In this document: piece by piece, positions 24,244-33,244 of the stretch
Layout of the letters: every line of letters starts with the position of its first letter
Position numbering within the stretch: position 1 is the stretch's first letter
Assembly: GCF_003001935.1 (NCBI RefSeq)
Contig: NZ_PVNG01000031.1
Span: 91,251 to 155,250, forward strand
From: Nonomuraea fuscirosea
GTDB taxonomy: Bacteria > Actinomycetota > Actinomycetes > Streptosporangiales > Streptosporangiaceae
Direction of reading: 5' to 3'
DNA length: 64,000 nt
Notes under the pieces: model-generated
The model's input: only the letters and a program-made list of their open reading frames with translations
The model's database searches: none
What the model was told of the DNA's origin: nothing
Position numbers and translations under genes: made by a program

Positions 24244-26699
24244 TCGAGGAGCGTCCCCGGCCGCCGGACCCCACCGGGGCGGGCGGCACCGCGGACTTCG
24301 TCGGGGCGCTGGTCCGGCTCAAGCAGTGGGCGGGCGAGCCGTCCCTGAGCAGGCTGCGTGCGCTCGGCGGCCAGACCACGGCCGCCGACGGGGCCACGGT
24401 CGACACGCTGCCGAAGAGCACGGTCTCGCACGTGCTGCGGCAGACCGACCGGCTGCCGCGCTGGGACTTCGTCCGGGCCTTCGTCACCGCCTGCTTCCGC
24501 TACTGCGATTATCCGGCCGAGCTGATCCCCGGCGAGCTCGAACGCTGGCGCGCGGCCAGAACGGCCCTGGCCGAACCGTCCGCCCCCGCTGTCGTACCGC
24601 CTCCTGAGCTGCCTGCCACCACGCCCGACCCCGCGGTGGAGCTGCTGATCCGCCGCGTGCTCCGCGAGGAGGACCGGGCCCGCAAGGGGCTGCTCGGCGG
24701 CTACAACCTCGCGGCGCTCTCCTTCAGCCGGTACGGCGACCCCGCCGAGACCACCCATGACCTGCACACGATCGGCCGGTTCTTCGGCGGCCTCAGTCCG
24801 CGCCGCCTGCTGGTCGTCGGCGAGTCGGGGGCGGGCAAGACGGTGCTGGCGATCGAGCTGGTGCTGCAACTGCTGGAGCCCGTCCTGGCCGGCCGCCTCG
24901 ACCAGGGGCAACCGGTTCCGGTACGGCTGAACGCGGCCCGCTGGACCCTCGGCAGGCCGTTCGAGACCTGGCTGGCCGAGCAACTGGCGCAGGACTTCGG
25001 GCTGGCGGCCGGGGACGCGCAGCGGCTCGTCCGTGATCGCCGGGTGCTGCCGGTGGTGGACGGGCTGGACGAGTTGGACCCCGAGCCGGGCTGGGGCCCG
25101 CCACGCCGGGCGATCGGGCTGCTGGCCGAGCTCAACCGCTACAGCGACCTGTCCGGCCGGCGTCCCGGCGCGGTCGTCGTGACCTGCCGCGCCGACCGGC
25201 ATGCCGAACTGCGCGAAGCCGGGGCCGGGCTCGCCGACGCCGCGCAGATCCACCTGCACGCCCTGACAGACCAGCAGATCGGCGCGTACCTGCGGGCCCG
25301 CTGGCCGGACGGGCACCCGCACGCCTCGAAGCGCGAGGCCGTGCACGAGGCGCTGTCCGGGCCGGCCGGCAAGGCGGTGCACGCCGCGCTCTCCACGCCG
25401 TGGCGGCTGGTGCTGACCGTGACCGCCGTGGAGTCCGGCGCCGATCCGGACAAACTGCTGCGGGTAGAGCCGGGACTCGACAGCGGTGAGGGGGCGGCGC
25501 GGATCGTCAGGAGACTGCTGGAGGCGTACGTGCCGGCGGCGACCGTGCTCACACCCCGCACCGCGCAGGGGGCCGCGTACCAGCCGGATCAGGTGCGGTC
25601 GTGGCTCGTGCTGCTGGCCGGGCACCTGCGCCGGCAGGCCGCGCGGGGAGCCGAGGCGGACCGGCCGCCGCCGGGACTGACGGCGATCGACATCGTCCCG
25701 CACCTGCTCTGGCCGATCGGTGGGCGGCGGATCGTGCTGATCGTGCACTGCCTGGCCTGCGTGCTCTTCGCGTGCGTCGCGATGCTGGCGTTCTGGACGG
25801 GGTCGGCGGCCGGCGTCGCCGGGACCGGCGCCGAGCGGTTGCTCACCCTGACCCTCATGGTGAGCTGGGTGAGCCTGGCCACCGGCCTGTCGCTGTCGCC
25901 CTGGCCGGCCGCCGCCGGCGGGCGCAGCGAGGTCCCCCGGCGGCGACGGGTGATCGGCGGCCTGCTCGGCGCCCTGGCCGGAACGCCCGTCGGGGTGCTC
26001 GGCGGCCTGGCCGGGCTCATGCTCACCGGCGGCAGGGCCTTCGGGCCCGGCTTCGCCGTCACCGCGGGCGGCACCGGCGGGCTGGTGCTCGGGGCGGTCA
26101 TCGGGCTGACGGCGGCCGGGCGCAGGGGCGCGGAGCGGATGACCGTCTCCGAGGTGGTCCGCGCGGAGCCGTTCACCCTGCTCGGCTTCGGGCTGTGCGG
26201 CGCCCTCACCGGCCTCGCGCCCCTGCGGCTGGCCCACGCGGGCCCGCTGCCGCTGGCGGCGGGGGTGGCCGGCTCCTTCGTCCTCGCCTTCGCGCTGGGG
26301 GTCGTCTTCAAGATCGCCACAGGCGGCTGGAGCAGGGACGCCGAGCTGGCCCACCCGCGCGAGGCCCTGCACCGCAACCCCCTGATCGGCCTCGCCTTCG
26401 GCCTCACCGGCGGGGTCGCCGCCTTCCTGGTGTTCATCATGAACACCGGCGTCGTGGAGTCACTGGTGTGCGCGCTCGTCGGCGGGGTGACGTTCGGCCT
26501 GGCCTTCGGCGCGGTCGCCTGGGCGCGCACGATGATCGGCCTGGTCGTGGCGGCCATGCGGCACCTGCTGCCGCTGCGCCTGTGGGCCTTCCTCGACTGG
26601 GCCTGCGAGGCCCGGCTGCTGCGGGTCAGCGGGGCGACGTACCAGTTCCGGCACCGCGAACTGCAGGACTTCCTGACACCGCCCGACGGCGGCAAGTGA
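24240..26699 (+). CDS. NACHT ATPase with N-terminal helix-turn-helix-like domain and multi-pass membrane tail
   Basis: An 819-residue protein. Residues about 18-110 form a small helical domain (PSLSRLRALGG to LPKSTVSHVLRQTDRLPRWD) like the XRE-derived N-domains of actinobacterial NACHT proteins. The NACHT core has Walker A GESGAGKT at about 194-201 and Walker B VLPVVDGLDELD at about 269-280, followed by VVVTCRADRH. From about residue 495 to 790 there are roughly eight hydrophobic segments, many Gly-rich (GGLLGALAGTPVGVLGGLAG), so the protein should be membrane-bound with the ATPase inside. NACHT membrane proteins are typical of predicted actinobacterial conflict systems. Confidence 0.92.
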   Translation: MIEERPRPPDPTGAGGTADFVGALVRLKQWAGEPSLSRLRALGGQTTAADGATVDTLPKSTVSHVLRQTDRLPRWDFVRAFVTACFRYCDYPAELIPGELERWRAARTALAEPSAPAVVPPPELPATTPDPAVELLIRRVLREEDRARKGLLGGYNLAALSFSRYGDPAETTHDLHTIGRFFGGLSPRRLLVVGESGAGKTVLAIELVLQLLEPVLAGRLDQGQPVPVRLNAARWTLGRPFETWLAEQLAQDFGLAAGDAQRLVRDRRVLPVVDGLDELDPEPGWGPPRRAIGLLAELNRYSDLSGRRPGAVVVTCRADRHAELREAGAGLADAAQIHLHALTDQQIGAYLRARWPDGHPHASKREAVHEALSGPAGKAVHAALSTPWRLVLTVTAVESGADPDKLLRVEPGLDSGEGAARIVRRLLEAYVPAATVLTPRTAQGAAYQPDQVRSWLVLLAGHLRRQAARGAEADRPPPGLTAIDIVPHLLWPIGGRRIVLIVHCLACVLFACVAMLAFWTGSAAGVAGTGAERLLTLTLMVSWVSLATGLSLSPWPAAAGGRSEVPRRRRVIGGLLGALAGTPVGVLGGLAGLMLTGGRAFGPGFAVTAGGTGGLVLGAVIGLTAAGRRGAERMTVSEVVRAEPFTLLGFGLCGALTGLAPLRLAHAGPLPLAAGVAGSFVLAFALGVVFKIATGGWSRDAELAHPREALHRNPLIGLAFGLTGGVAAFLVFIMNTGVVESLVCALVGGVTFGLAFGAVAWARTMIGLVVAAMRHLLPLRLWAFLDWACEARLLRVSGATYQFRHRELQDFLTPPDGGK

Positions 26700-26712
26700 G
26701 CTCAGCGGGGGG

Positions 26713-26735
26713 AGCCAGAGCGCCCCTTTCTGGCT
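26713..26735 (+). terminator. Short hairpin between the NACHT and Trypco1-type genes
   Basis: AGCCAGA (26713-26719) pairs with TCTGGCT (26729-26735) over a 9-base loop, 13 bases after the NACHT stop and 30 bases before the next start codon. It has a weak T content after the stem. It could be a partial terminator that lowers expression of the last two genes, or just an RNA processing site. Confidence 0.4.
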
Positions 26736-26765
26736 TATCGTCAGCAAGAGGCAGAAGGGCGAGCC

Positions 26766-27098
26766 ATGGACGCGTTACGGGTGCGTATACCGATCGGCGC
26801 CGCGAATGGACAGGAGCACTTCATCGAGGCCGAGATCGAGCCCGGGCCGGGGATCACTCTGGCATCGAGCGGGGGGAGATTGGCCGAGGCGCCCTGGACG
26901 CTGGCTGAGGCGTTCGATCGAATAGGGCCCGCCATCGACGTCATTCTGGGCAAACTGCGCGCGCAGCTCAAGGCGCCTCATGAGATCGAGGTCGAGTTCG
27001 GGCTGACACTCGGTGGCGAGTTCGGCGTGCTTTTCACGAAAGGGACGGCGGAGGCGTCCTTCACGGTGAGGGCCACGTGGAGGGACGATGCGCCCTGA
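26766..27098 (+). CDS. Trypco1-type (CU044_2847 family) small protein
   Basis: A 110-residue protein. The pattern of an N-terminal beta-strand (VRIPIGAANGQEHFIEAEIE), a central helix (LAEAFDRIGPAIDVILGKLR) and the C-terminal EIEVEFGLTLGGEFGVLF then ASFTVRATW is that of the trypsin-co-occurring domain 1 proteins, which are encoded next to trypsin-NTPase fusion genes in actinomycetes. Its last 11 bases overlap the start of the trypsin-STAND gene, so the two are translationally coupled and probably interact. The biochemical role of the family is not established. Confidence 0.88.
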   Translation: MDALRVRIPIGAANGQEHFIEAEIEPGPGITLASSGGRLAEAPWTLAEAFDRIGPAIDVILGKLRAQLKAPHEIEVEFGLTLGGEFGVLFTKGTAEASFTVRATWRDDAP

Positions 27099-30000
27099 AC
27101 GAGGCATCGTGGAGATACTCAGCCGGCACGACGACACTCCCGTCGGTCTTGGCTTCCTGGCCGGCGATCGGCAGGTGCTGACCTGCGCGCACGTGGTGAA
27201 CAGCGCCCTGGGCAGAGCTGAACAGGACTCTTCCCGCCCCGACAAACGGGTGCTGCTGCGCTACCCCTTCGCCGATGGCGAGGCCGTACGCTTCGCTCAC
27301 GTCACCGCCTGGCACCCCGAGCGGGGCGGACGCTTCGAGTACACCGACGTGTGCGGGCTGACGCTGGCCGAGGCGATGCCAGGTGGCGCCGGACCGATGA
27401 CTCTGGCTGACGAGGGGGACGACGCGGAGGAGGTGCAGGCATGGGGCCCCTCCCCGAACCGGCCCACGAACGGTCACGTCTCCGGACGGCTCATGGGACT
27501 GGTGGACGCCGCCCGCTATCAGGTGGATCAGGAGATCCGGGGCGTCTTCGCGATCCGGCCGGGATTCAGCGGTGGACCGGTCTGGTCCCGCGCGACCGGT
27601 CAGGTCCTGGGCATGCTGCAGGCGGTCGGGCGTGAGGACGTGTACGTTCTCAGCCCCGCGGTCCTGGTCGCGGCCTGGCCCGAGGTGTTGTTCCGGCCGC
27701 CGCCATGCCCGTACAAAGGGCTGCGGGCGTTCGGCGAAGAAGATCGTGAGCTGTTCTTCGGCCGCCGAAGGTTCGTCGAGGAGCTGGTGGACGACGCCAT
27801 GCGTCTCCCTCTCGTCGTCGTGATGGGACCTTCAGGCAGCGGCAAGTCCTCGGTCATCGAGGCCGGACTGGTGCCCCGGCTGAAGGACCAGGGCGGGATC
27901 ACGGCCGTCACCATGACGCCAGGGGAGCAACCGATGCGGGCGCTGGCCCGCGCGTTCGCCTCCTCCTCCTCACCGCTCGCGGAGTGGGAGCGGTTGCTGG
28001 GCTCGGGCGGGCTGCGTCGTTGCGGCCGGCGGCTGATCGAGGACCTGGGGCTGGAGCGTCTTGTCGTCGTCATGGACCAGGGCGAGCAGCTCATCACGCA
28101 TGCCCGAGCACGTGATCGTCACGTCTACGAGCAGTTCCTCAACCTGCTCGCCGAGCTGGTGACGGAGGCCGGCGACGGCGGGCGGCCGGATCTGGTGGTC
28201 GCCATGAGCATCCGCGACGACTTCTTCGGCCAGCTCATCACCTCGCATCGGGATCTCGGCCCCTATCTGCAGCACCATGCCCGCACTCTCCATTCGATGT
28301 CGGACGCGGAGTTGCGCGAGGCCATCACCGGGCCGGTAGCGCCGCCCATCACCATCAGGCGATCGCTCGTCGACCGGCTGTGCGCCGACTTCCGCGGTCG
28401 TCCGGCCGAGCTCCCGCTGCTGCAGTTCGCGATGACACAAATGTGGGAACAGCAGCGCGATCGTGAACTGTCGCTGGAGTCCTATGAACGGATAGGCGGC
28501 ATCAGGGCTCTGACGCGATACGCCGACGACAGAGTGGAGCTGCTACCGCCCACCGAACGGGCCGCGGCCCGGCGCATCCTCACCAGTCTGGTGCTGCCGG
28601 GCACGCCCGACGTGGCGCGAAGCGCGAGCTGGAGCGAGCTGCGGCCGGGCGACCGGCCGGTGGTGCGACTGCTTGAGAAGGACCGCTTGGTGGTGATCTC
28701 GCACCGTGACCTCGCCGGAGAACCGACCGTCCAGGTCACTCACGAGGCGCTGCTGCGCGATTGGGGACGACTCAGGGACTGGCTCGAACAGGACAGCGAC
28801 CTTCGCGAATGGAAGCACAACACAGCCCTCGCCAAGCAGGCCTGGCTGGACACCGGGCAAGATCCCAGCATGCTGCTGCGCGGGCCGGTGCTCGCCCGTG
28901 CCGGGGAGATGATCGCGTCCTATCCGGACGATGTCGGCCCGCTTCGCGCGTTCATCGACGAAAGTCTCAGCCGGCAGCGGGCTGAGGAGGAACGCGCCAG
29001 GAGGTTGGTCAGACTGACAGAGGCGCTCCAGCTGGCCGCCCGGGCGAATGTCGCCAGGACGTCGGTGGACGGCCTCCTGCTCGGCATGTGCTCATTACGC
29101 CGGATGATCACGCCTGAAGGCCAGCAAGCCCTGCAAGAACGGATCAGCGGGTCCAGAGTCCTGCTCGCGCAGCTGTCTCATCCTGCCGGCGTCCGATCAC
29201 TGGCCTGCGCGCCGGACGGGACCATGCTGGCCACCTGCGGCAAGGACGGGACGATCCGCGTCTGGGACGTGGCCACCAGGCGGGAGCTTCACGCGTTCGA
29301 GCATCACGGCGTGCGGGCGCTGGCCCTCTCGCCCGACGGAGTTCATCTGGCCGGCGCAGGCTCGGACAAGACGGTCCGCGTGTGGGACTCGACGACCGGA
29401 CGAGAGCTGCATCACCTCACTCACGATGACGCCGTGTGGACGATCGCGTACGCGCCGGACGGAGAAAGCCTGGTGACCGGCGGCGCCGACGGGACCCTGC
29501 GGATCTGGCATCTGACCTCCCGCCGGGTGACCCGGCACTTCAGCCACCGTGCGGTCCGCACCGTCGCGTACAGCTCTGATGGGGCATGGGTGGCCAGCGG
29601 AGGCGAAGACGGGCAAGCACGCGTCTGGAGCGTGGCCGGCACCCGGTTGATTCACCGGTTCGGGCACGACGACGCGGTGTCGGCGGTCGCGTTCGCGCCG
29701 GACGGCAACAGCTTGGCCACCGCCTGCGCCGACGGCACGGCACTCGTCTGGGATCTCGAAACCGAGCGGGTGACTCACCGCTACCCACACGACGCGGCCG
29801 TCTTGTCGGTCGCCTACTCACCGGACGGCGAGACTCTGGCCGCTGCCGGCGCGGACCGGAGGATACGGGTATGGCAGCTGGCGACCGGACGGGAGCTGCA
29901 CCGTCTCACCCATGACACGGTGCGGACGGTCCGCTGGTCACTGGATGGCGCCCGGCTGACGAGCGGTGGTGACGACGGACGGGTACGGGTGTGGGACCTG

Positions 30001-30972
30001 AGCGTCCAGCAGGTGTCACGCAGCTTCACTCATGTCGGCGTACGTGCTGTCGCGGCCGCGCCGGAGAGAGCCTGTGTGGCGACCGCGGGTGCCGACGGGA
30101 CGGCACGGCAATGGGACCTGCTCACCGGGAAGGAGATCGGCAGCTTCGCCCACCGGAGCGTCCGGGCGGTGTCCTACGCGCCCGGCGGATCCCACCTCGC
30201 CACGGGCGGCGACGACAGGACGGTGCGGGTGTGGGACCTGGAGACGAAGCGGGAGGTCACCAGGCTCACTCACAACCACCCGGTATGGGTTCTGGCCTAC
30301 TCCCCGGACGGCTCCTACCTTGCCAGCGGCAGCGCGGACCGGATCGTACGGGTCTGGGACGTGGCCGCCCAGCAGGTGAGGCACCACTTCTCCCACGGTT
30401 CGGTGTGGGCACTGGCCTGGGCCACGGACGGCAAATCCCTGGCCGCGGCCGGCGACAGGCAGGGCGTGCGGCTCTGGGATCTGGCCACTGGTGACGTCGG
30501 GCATCGTTTCGCGCACTGGCCTCCGATGCGGGCCATGGCGTTCGCACCGCACGGCACCCGGCTGGCCACGGCGAGCCCGGACGGGACGGTGGGCATCTGG
30601 GACCTGACGACCGAGCAGCAGATTCTCCGCCTTTCCCATGACGGCCAGGTTCGGGTGCTCACGTACAGTCCTGACGGCACCCTCCTGGCCGGCGGCGGCG
30701 ACAAGCGCACGGTGCACGTATGGGATCTTGCCACTGGACATGAGATGCACCGCTTCGAGCACGACGGAGCAGTACGGGCGCTGACCTTCACACCCGACGG
30801 TGCGCGGCTGGTGAGCTGCGGCGAGGACAACCTCGTCAAGGTGTGGGAGGTGAGCGCGGAAGCACTCGTCGAGCAGGCTCGGGCCCGTCTGACCCGGAAC
30901 CTGACCGAAGAGGAGTGGCGCCGCTACATGCCAGGCGAGCCTTACCGGCAGTTTCGCGATGATCTGACGTGA
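27088..30972 (+). CDS. Trypsin-like protease fused to a STAND NTPase and 14 WD40 repeats
   Basis: A 1294-residue protein. Residues 1-200 form a trypsin-like domain with candidate triad His35 (TCAHVV), Asp87 (YTDVCGL) and Ser161 (PGFSGGPV), all present. A STAND ATPase follows: CPYKGLRAFGEEDRELFFGR, Walker A GPSGSGKSS at about 247-255 and Walker B LVVVMDQGEQ at about 326-333. From about 690 to 1255 there are 14 WD40 repeats (IRVWDVATRREL through VKVWEVSAEALV). There is no membrane segment. The tail NLTEEEWRRYMPGEPYRQ matches the 20-kb STAND protein. The likely logic is that ligand binding to the propellers drives NTPase assembly and switches on the protease; this is inference from related conflict systems. 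Confidence 0.93.
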   Translation: MRPERGIVEILSRHDDTPVGLGFLAGDRQVLTCAHVVNSALGRAEQDSSRPDKRVLLRYPFADGEAVRFAHVTAWHPERGGRFEYTDVCGLTLAEAMPGGAGPMTLADEGDDAEEVQAWGPSPNRPTNGHVSGRLMGLVDAARYQVDQEIRGVFAIRPGFSGGPVWSRATGQVLGMLQAVGREDVYVLSPAVLVAAWPEVLFRPPPCPYKGLRAFGEEDRELFFGRRRFVEELVDDAMRLPLVVVMGPSGSGKSSVIEAGLVPRLKDQGGITAVTMTPGEQPMRALARAFASSSSPLAEWERLLGSGGLRRCGRRLIEDLGLERLVVVMDQGEQLITHARARDRHVYEQFLNLLAELVTEAGDGGRPDLVVAMSIRDDFFGQLITSHRDLGPYLQHHARTLHSMSDAELREAITGPVAPPITIRRSLVDRLCADFRGRPAELPLLQFAMTQMWEQQRDRELSLESYERIGGIRALTRYADDRVELLPPTERAAARRILTSLVLPGTPDVARSASWSELRPGDRPVVRLLEKDRLVVISHRDLAGEPTVQVTHEALLRDWGRLRDWLEQDSDLREWKHNTALAKQAWLDTGQDPSMLLRGPVLARAGEMIASYPDDVGPLRAFIDESLSRQRAEEERARRLVRLTEALQLAARANVARTSVDGLLLGMCSLRRMITPEGQQALQERISGSRVLLAQLSHPAGVRSLACAPDGTMLATCGKDGTIRVWDVATRRELHAFEHHGVRALALSPDGVHLAGAGSDKTVRVWDSTTGRELHHLTHDDAVWTIAYAPDGESLVTGGADGTLRIWHLTSRRVTRHFSHRAVRTVAYSSDGAWVASGGEDGQARVWSVAGTRLIHRFGHDDAVSAVAFAPDGNSLATACADGTALVWDLETERVTHRYPHDAAVLSVAYSPDGETLAAAGADRRIRVWQLATGRELHRLTHDTVRTVRWSLDGARLTSGGDDGRVRVWDLSVQQVSRSFTHVGVRAVAAAPERACVATAGADGTARQWDLLTGKEIGSFAHRSVRAVSYAPGGSHLATGGDDRTVRVWDLETKREVTRLTHNHPVWVLAYSPDGSYLASGSADRIVRVWDVAAQQVRHHFSHGSVWALAWATDGKSLAAAGDRQGVRLWDLATGDVGHRFAHWPPMRAMAFAPHGTRLATASPDGTVGIWDLTTEQQILRLSHDGQVRVLTYSPDGTLLAGGGDKRTVHVWDLATGHEMHRFEHDGAVRALTFTPDGARLVSCGEDNLVKVWEVSAEALVEQARARLTRNLTEEEWRRYMPGEPYRQFRDDLT

Positions 30973-30999
30973 TCCTCCCTGAGCACGCCGGACCGCGAC

Positions 31000-31515
31000 T
31001 CACCCCTCCTGGGGTTCGACCTCGTACGGGTCGACGACGAAGTAGCCGTCGTGGGCGGTGCACGCGCCGGGCGGCTCGGTGAACGTGGAGATCCTGGGGA
31101 TGGGCGGCTTCAGAACGGGCGGAAAGTTCGAGCCGCCCGCCTCGATCAACGTACCCTCGAAAACCCCTCCGACCTGGGGAATCTCGACGCCCCGCCGACC
31201 GTCCGCAGCCCGGGCCGGCTTCGTGCCCTCGGGCCACAGCGGAATCAGCGTCCTGTCCTGCCGATCGGTTTCCTGCCTCGTGACCACCAGGCATCGCTCC
31301 TCCTCCAGCCATTCCAGCCGCGCCGTCAACGGCATCAGGTTGGAGTAGAACTCTCCGCGATACACGACGATGGCCGGGTCGGTGCCGATGACGGCATGGC
31401 ACGCCTTGTCCGAGGGACACGGTGCGGGCCGGGTGGCCTCGGGTGCGTCCGGGGTGCAGGCCGTCGTACCCGCGACCGCGACGAGGAGGGCGACGACTGC
31501 GGATGGTCGCCTCAC
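31000..31515 (-). CDS. Putative lipoprotein of unknown function
   Basis: A 171-residue protein with a GTG start and an N-terminal hydrophobic stretch (AVVALLVAVAGTTAC) ending in a lipobox Cys at residue 20, so it is probably membrane-anchored outside the cell. The mature part has four further cysteines (APCPSDKAC, EERCLVV, PGACTAHDG) and a two-strand pattern IVVYRGEFYSNLM / LEWLEEERCLVVTRQ. It converges on the trypsin-STAND gene with a 27-base gap, so it is not part of that operon. No family recognised. Confidence 0.85.
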   Translation of the reverse strand: MRRPSAVVALLVAVAGTTACTPDAPEATRPAPCPSDKACHAVIGTDPAIVVYRGEFYSNLMPLTARLEWLEEERCLVVTRQETDRQDRTLIPLWPEGTKPARAADGRRGVEIPQVGGVFEGTLIEAGGSNFPPVLKPPIPRISTFTEPPGACTAHDGYFVVDPYEVEPQEG

Positions 31516-31613
31516 GGGGCGGCCTCCTTCCGGCGAGCGTTGGCTGGAGCGTCCCGCATGGGCGGCGGTGGCCGCAAGGAGTCGGAGGGTGTGCGTTCGC
31601 GCGTGGGTCGGCG

Positions 31614-32516
31614 ATGCTGGGGCGTGTGCAGTACGTGTCCCTGGTGCCGCGGCCGCCGCTGGACGGGCTGATCGACGACCTCTACTACCTGGAGGGCACT
31701 CCGCCGTACCCCCGGCTGCGGTTGCCGCCGATGCCGGCGGCGTTGTTCGTGCTCAACCTCGGGCCGCCGTTCCGCATCCGCGCCGGCGCCGGGACGGACG
31801 GGTACGACGACGGTTGCGTGATCACCATGCCCACCCGCGCCTTCGAGTTCGGTTACCCGCCGGGCACCAGGTCGGTGGGGGTGCACTTCAAGCCGTGGGG
31901 GCTGGCGCCGTTCCTGGGGATGCCCGCGGCGGAGCTGCGGGACCTGCCGGTGACGGTGGAGCAGATCTGGGGGCGGGCCGCCGTCGCCGAGCTGCGCGAG
32001 CGGCTGGCCCTGGCGGCCGGGCCGGGCGAGATGCTGACGCTGCTGGAGAGTGAGCTGCGGCGGCGGCTCACCGGAACCGGCGGGCTACGGCTCACCGCGA
32101 CCGGCGGGCTGTCGCTGCGGCGGCTCGACGAGACCAGCGGGCTGGAGCTGGTCCGGCACGTGAGCGGCGTCATCGTGGCGACGGGAGGCACGGTGGCGAT
32201 CGGGGATCTGAGTGAGGCCGCCGGGGTCAGCAGCACCTATCTGGCACAGCGGTTCAAGGCTCTCGTCGGTGTCACGCCGAAGCGGCTGGCCCGCACCTAC
32301 CGCTTCGCCAGCACTCTGCTCTCGATCGATCCCGCGCGGGCGGTCGACTGGTCCGAGCTCGCCGGGCGGGCGGGCTACTTCGACCAGGCGCACTTCGGGC
32401 ACGAGTTCCGGGCGTTCACGGGGCTCACGCCGACCCGGTACCTGGAGATCCGGCGGCGGTTCCTGCGTGAGCATCCCGGCCACGTGCTGGAGGGCTGGCC
32501 GCTGCCGGCCGATTGA
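31614..32516 (+). CDS. AraC family transcriptional regulator (DUF6597-type N-domain)
   Basis: A 300-residue regulator. The N-terminal domain (LVPRPPLDGLIDDLYYLEG, then GVHFKPWGLAPFLGMPAAEL) is the cupin-like domain found before AraC-type helices in actinomycetes. The C-terminal AraC region has VAIGDLSEAAGVSSTYLAQR and WSELAGRAGYFDQAHFGHEF then TGLTPTRYLE. Between the two is a Gly/Leu/Arg repeat (TGTGGLRLTATGGLSLRRLD). The start is uncertain between ATG 31614 and GTG 31626. A DHFR-like reductase gene follows 68 bases later. Confidence 0.9.
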   Translation: MLGRVQYVSLVPRPPLDGLIDDLYYLEGTPPYPRLRLPPMPAALFVLNLGPPFRIRAGAGTDGYDDGCVITMPTRAFEFGYPPGTRSVGVHFKPWGLAPFLGMPAAELRDLPVTVEQIWGRAAVAELRERLALAAGPGEMLTLLESELRRRLTGTGGLRLTATGGLSLRRLDETSGLELVRHVSGVIVATGGTVAIGDLSEAAGVSSTYLAQRFKALVGVTPKRLARTYRFASTLLSIDPARAVDWSELAGRAGYFDQAHFGHEFRAFTGLTPTRYLEIRRRFLREHPGHVLEGWPLPAD

Positions 32517-32584
32517 TTTCTTACAAGAGCCGGCGCCCTCCGGCGGGCCAGGATGAGCACTCCCCGACGAAGAGGAGAGAGCTC

Positions 32585-33166
32585 GTGGGCAAGGTGGTCA
32601 TGTACAGCTCGGTGTCGGTCGACGGCTTCATCGCCGACCGGAACGACCAGGTCGGGCCGCTGTTCGAGTGGCTGTCCAACGGTGACGTCCCGCTGGACGA
32701 GAGCGGGCAGGCCAAGGTGTCTCAGGCGTCGTACGACTACACCCGCCCGTACTGGGACGAGATCGGCGTGACGATCGCCGGCCGCCACGTCTTCGACCTG
32801 ACGGACGGCTGGGGCGGCCAGCCGCCGAGCGGGATCGCCCACGTGGTCGTGGTGACGCACCGGCCGAGCCCCGAGGGCTGGGACCCCGAGGCGCCGTTCC
32901 ACTTCGCCGACGGCGTAGCGGCCGCCATGGCGAAGGCGCGGGAGCTCGCGGGCGAGCGTACGGTCGAGGTCGCCGCCGGGGACGTCGGCGGCCAGATGCT
33001 GGCCGCGGGGCTGGTCGACGAGGTGGCCATGGACGTGGTGCCCGTGGTGTTCGGATCGGGCAAGCGCTACTTCGGCTCGGTCGGCGGGCAGCACCTGCTG
33101 GAGGACCCCCACGTGGTGATCCAGGGGAACCGGGTGCTGCACCTGCGTTACCGCGTGCGCCGGTGA
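32585..33166 (+). CDS. Dihydrofolate reductase family protein (RibD C-terminal fold)
   Basis: A 193-residue protein with a GTG start preceded by GAGGAGA. It has the hallmarks of the DHFR/RibD-C group: VVMYSSVSVDGFIADRNDQV at the N-terminus, a central VTIAGRHVFDLTDGWGG, the nucleotide-binding AAGDVGGQMLAAGLVDEVAM and the DVVPVVFGSGKRYF strand. It probably reduces a substrate with NADPH, but this subgroup is not the essential folate enzyme. It follows the AraC regulator and may be its target. Confidence 0.92.
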   Translation: MGKVVMYSSVSVDGFIADRNDQVGPLFEWLSNGDVPLDESGQAKVSQASYDYTRPYWDEIGVTIAGRHVFDLTDGWGGQPPSGIAHVVVVTHRPSPEGWDPEAPFHFADGVAAAMAKARELAGERTVEVAAGDVGGQMLAAGLVDEVAMDVVPVVFGSGKRYFGSVGGQHLLEDPHVVIQGNRVLHLRYRVRR

Positions 33167-33244
33167 GCTCGTCCTCGGAGATCTGTCGTTCGCCGCTGCT
33201 ATAGATGAGGCCGGTACCTGATCTCCACGACAAGAGGATGGCCG

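Noticed and set aside
29150..30880. Repeated GTGTGGGAC-type motifs in the trypsin-STAND gene as possible DNA-level repeats
   Set aside because: They encode VWD in WD40 blades; spacing follows codons and flanking bases vary, so they are protein repeats.
33183..33206. TATAGAT as a -10 box for the Gly-Gly/DUF4132 pair
   Set aside because: No convincing -35 element at the right distance, so not listed as a promoter.
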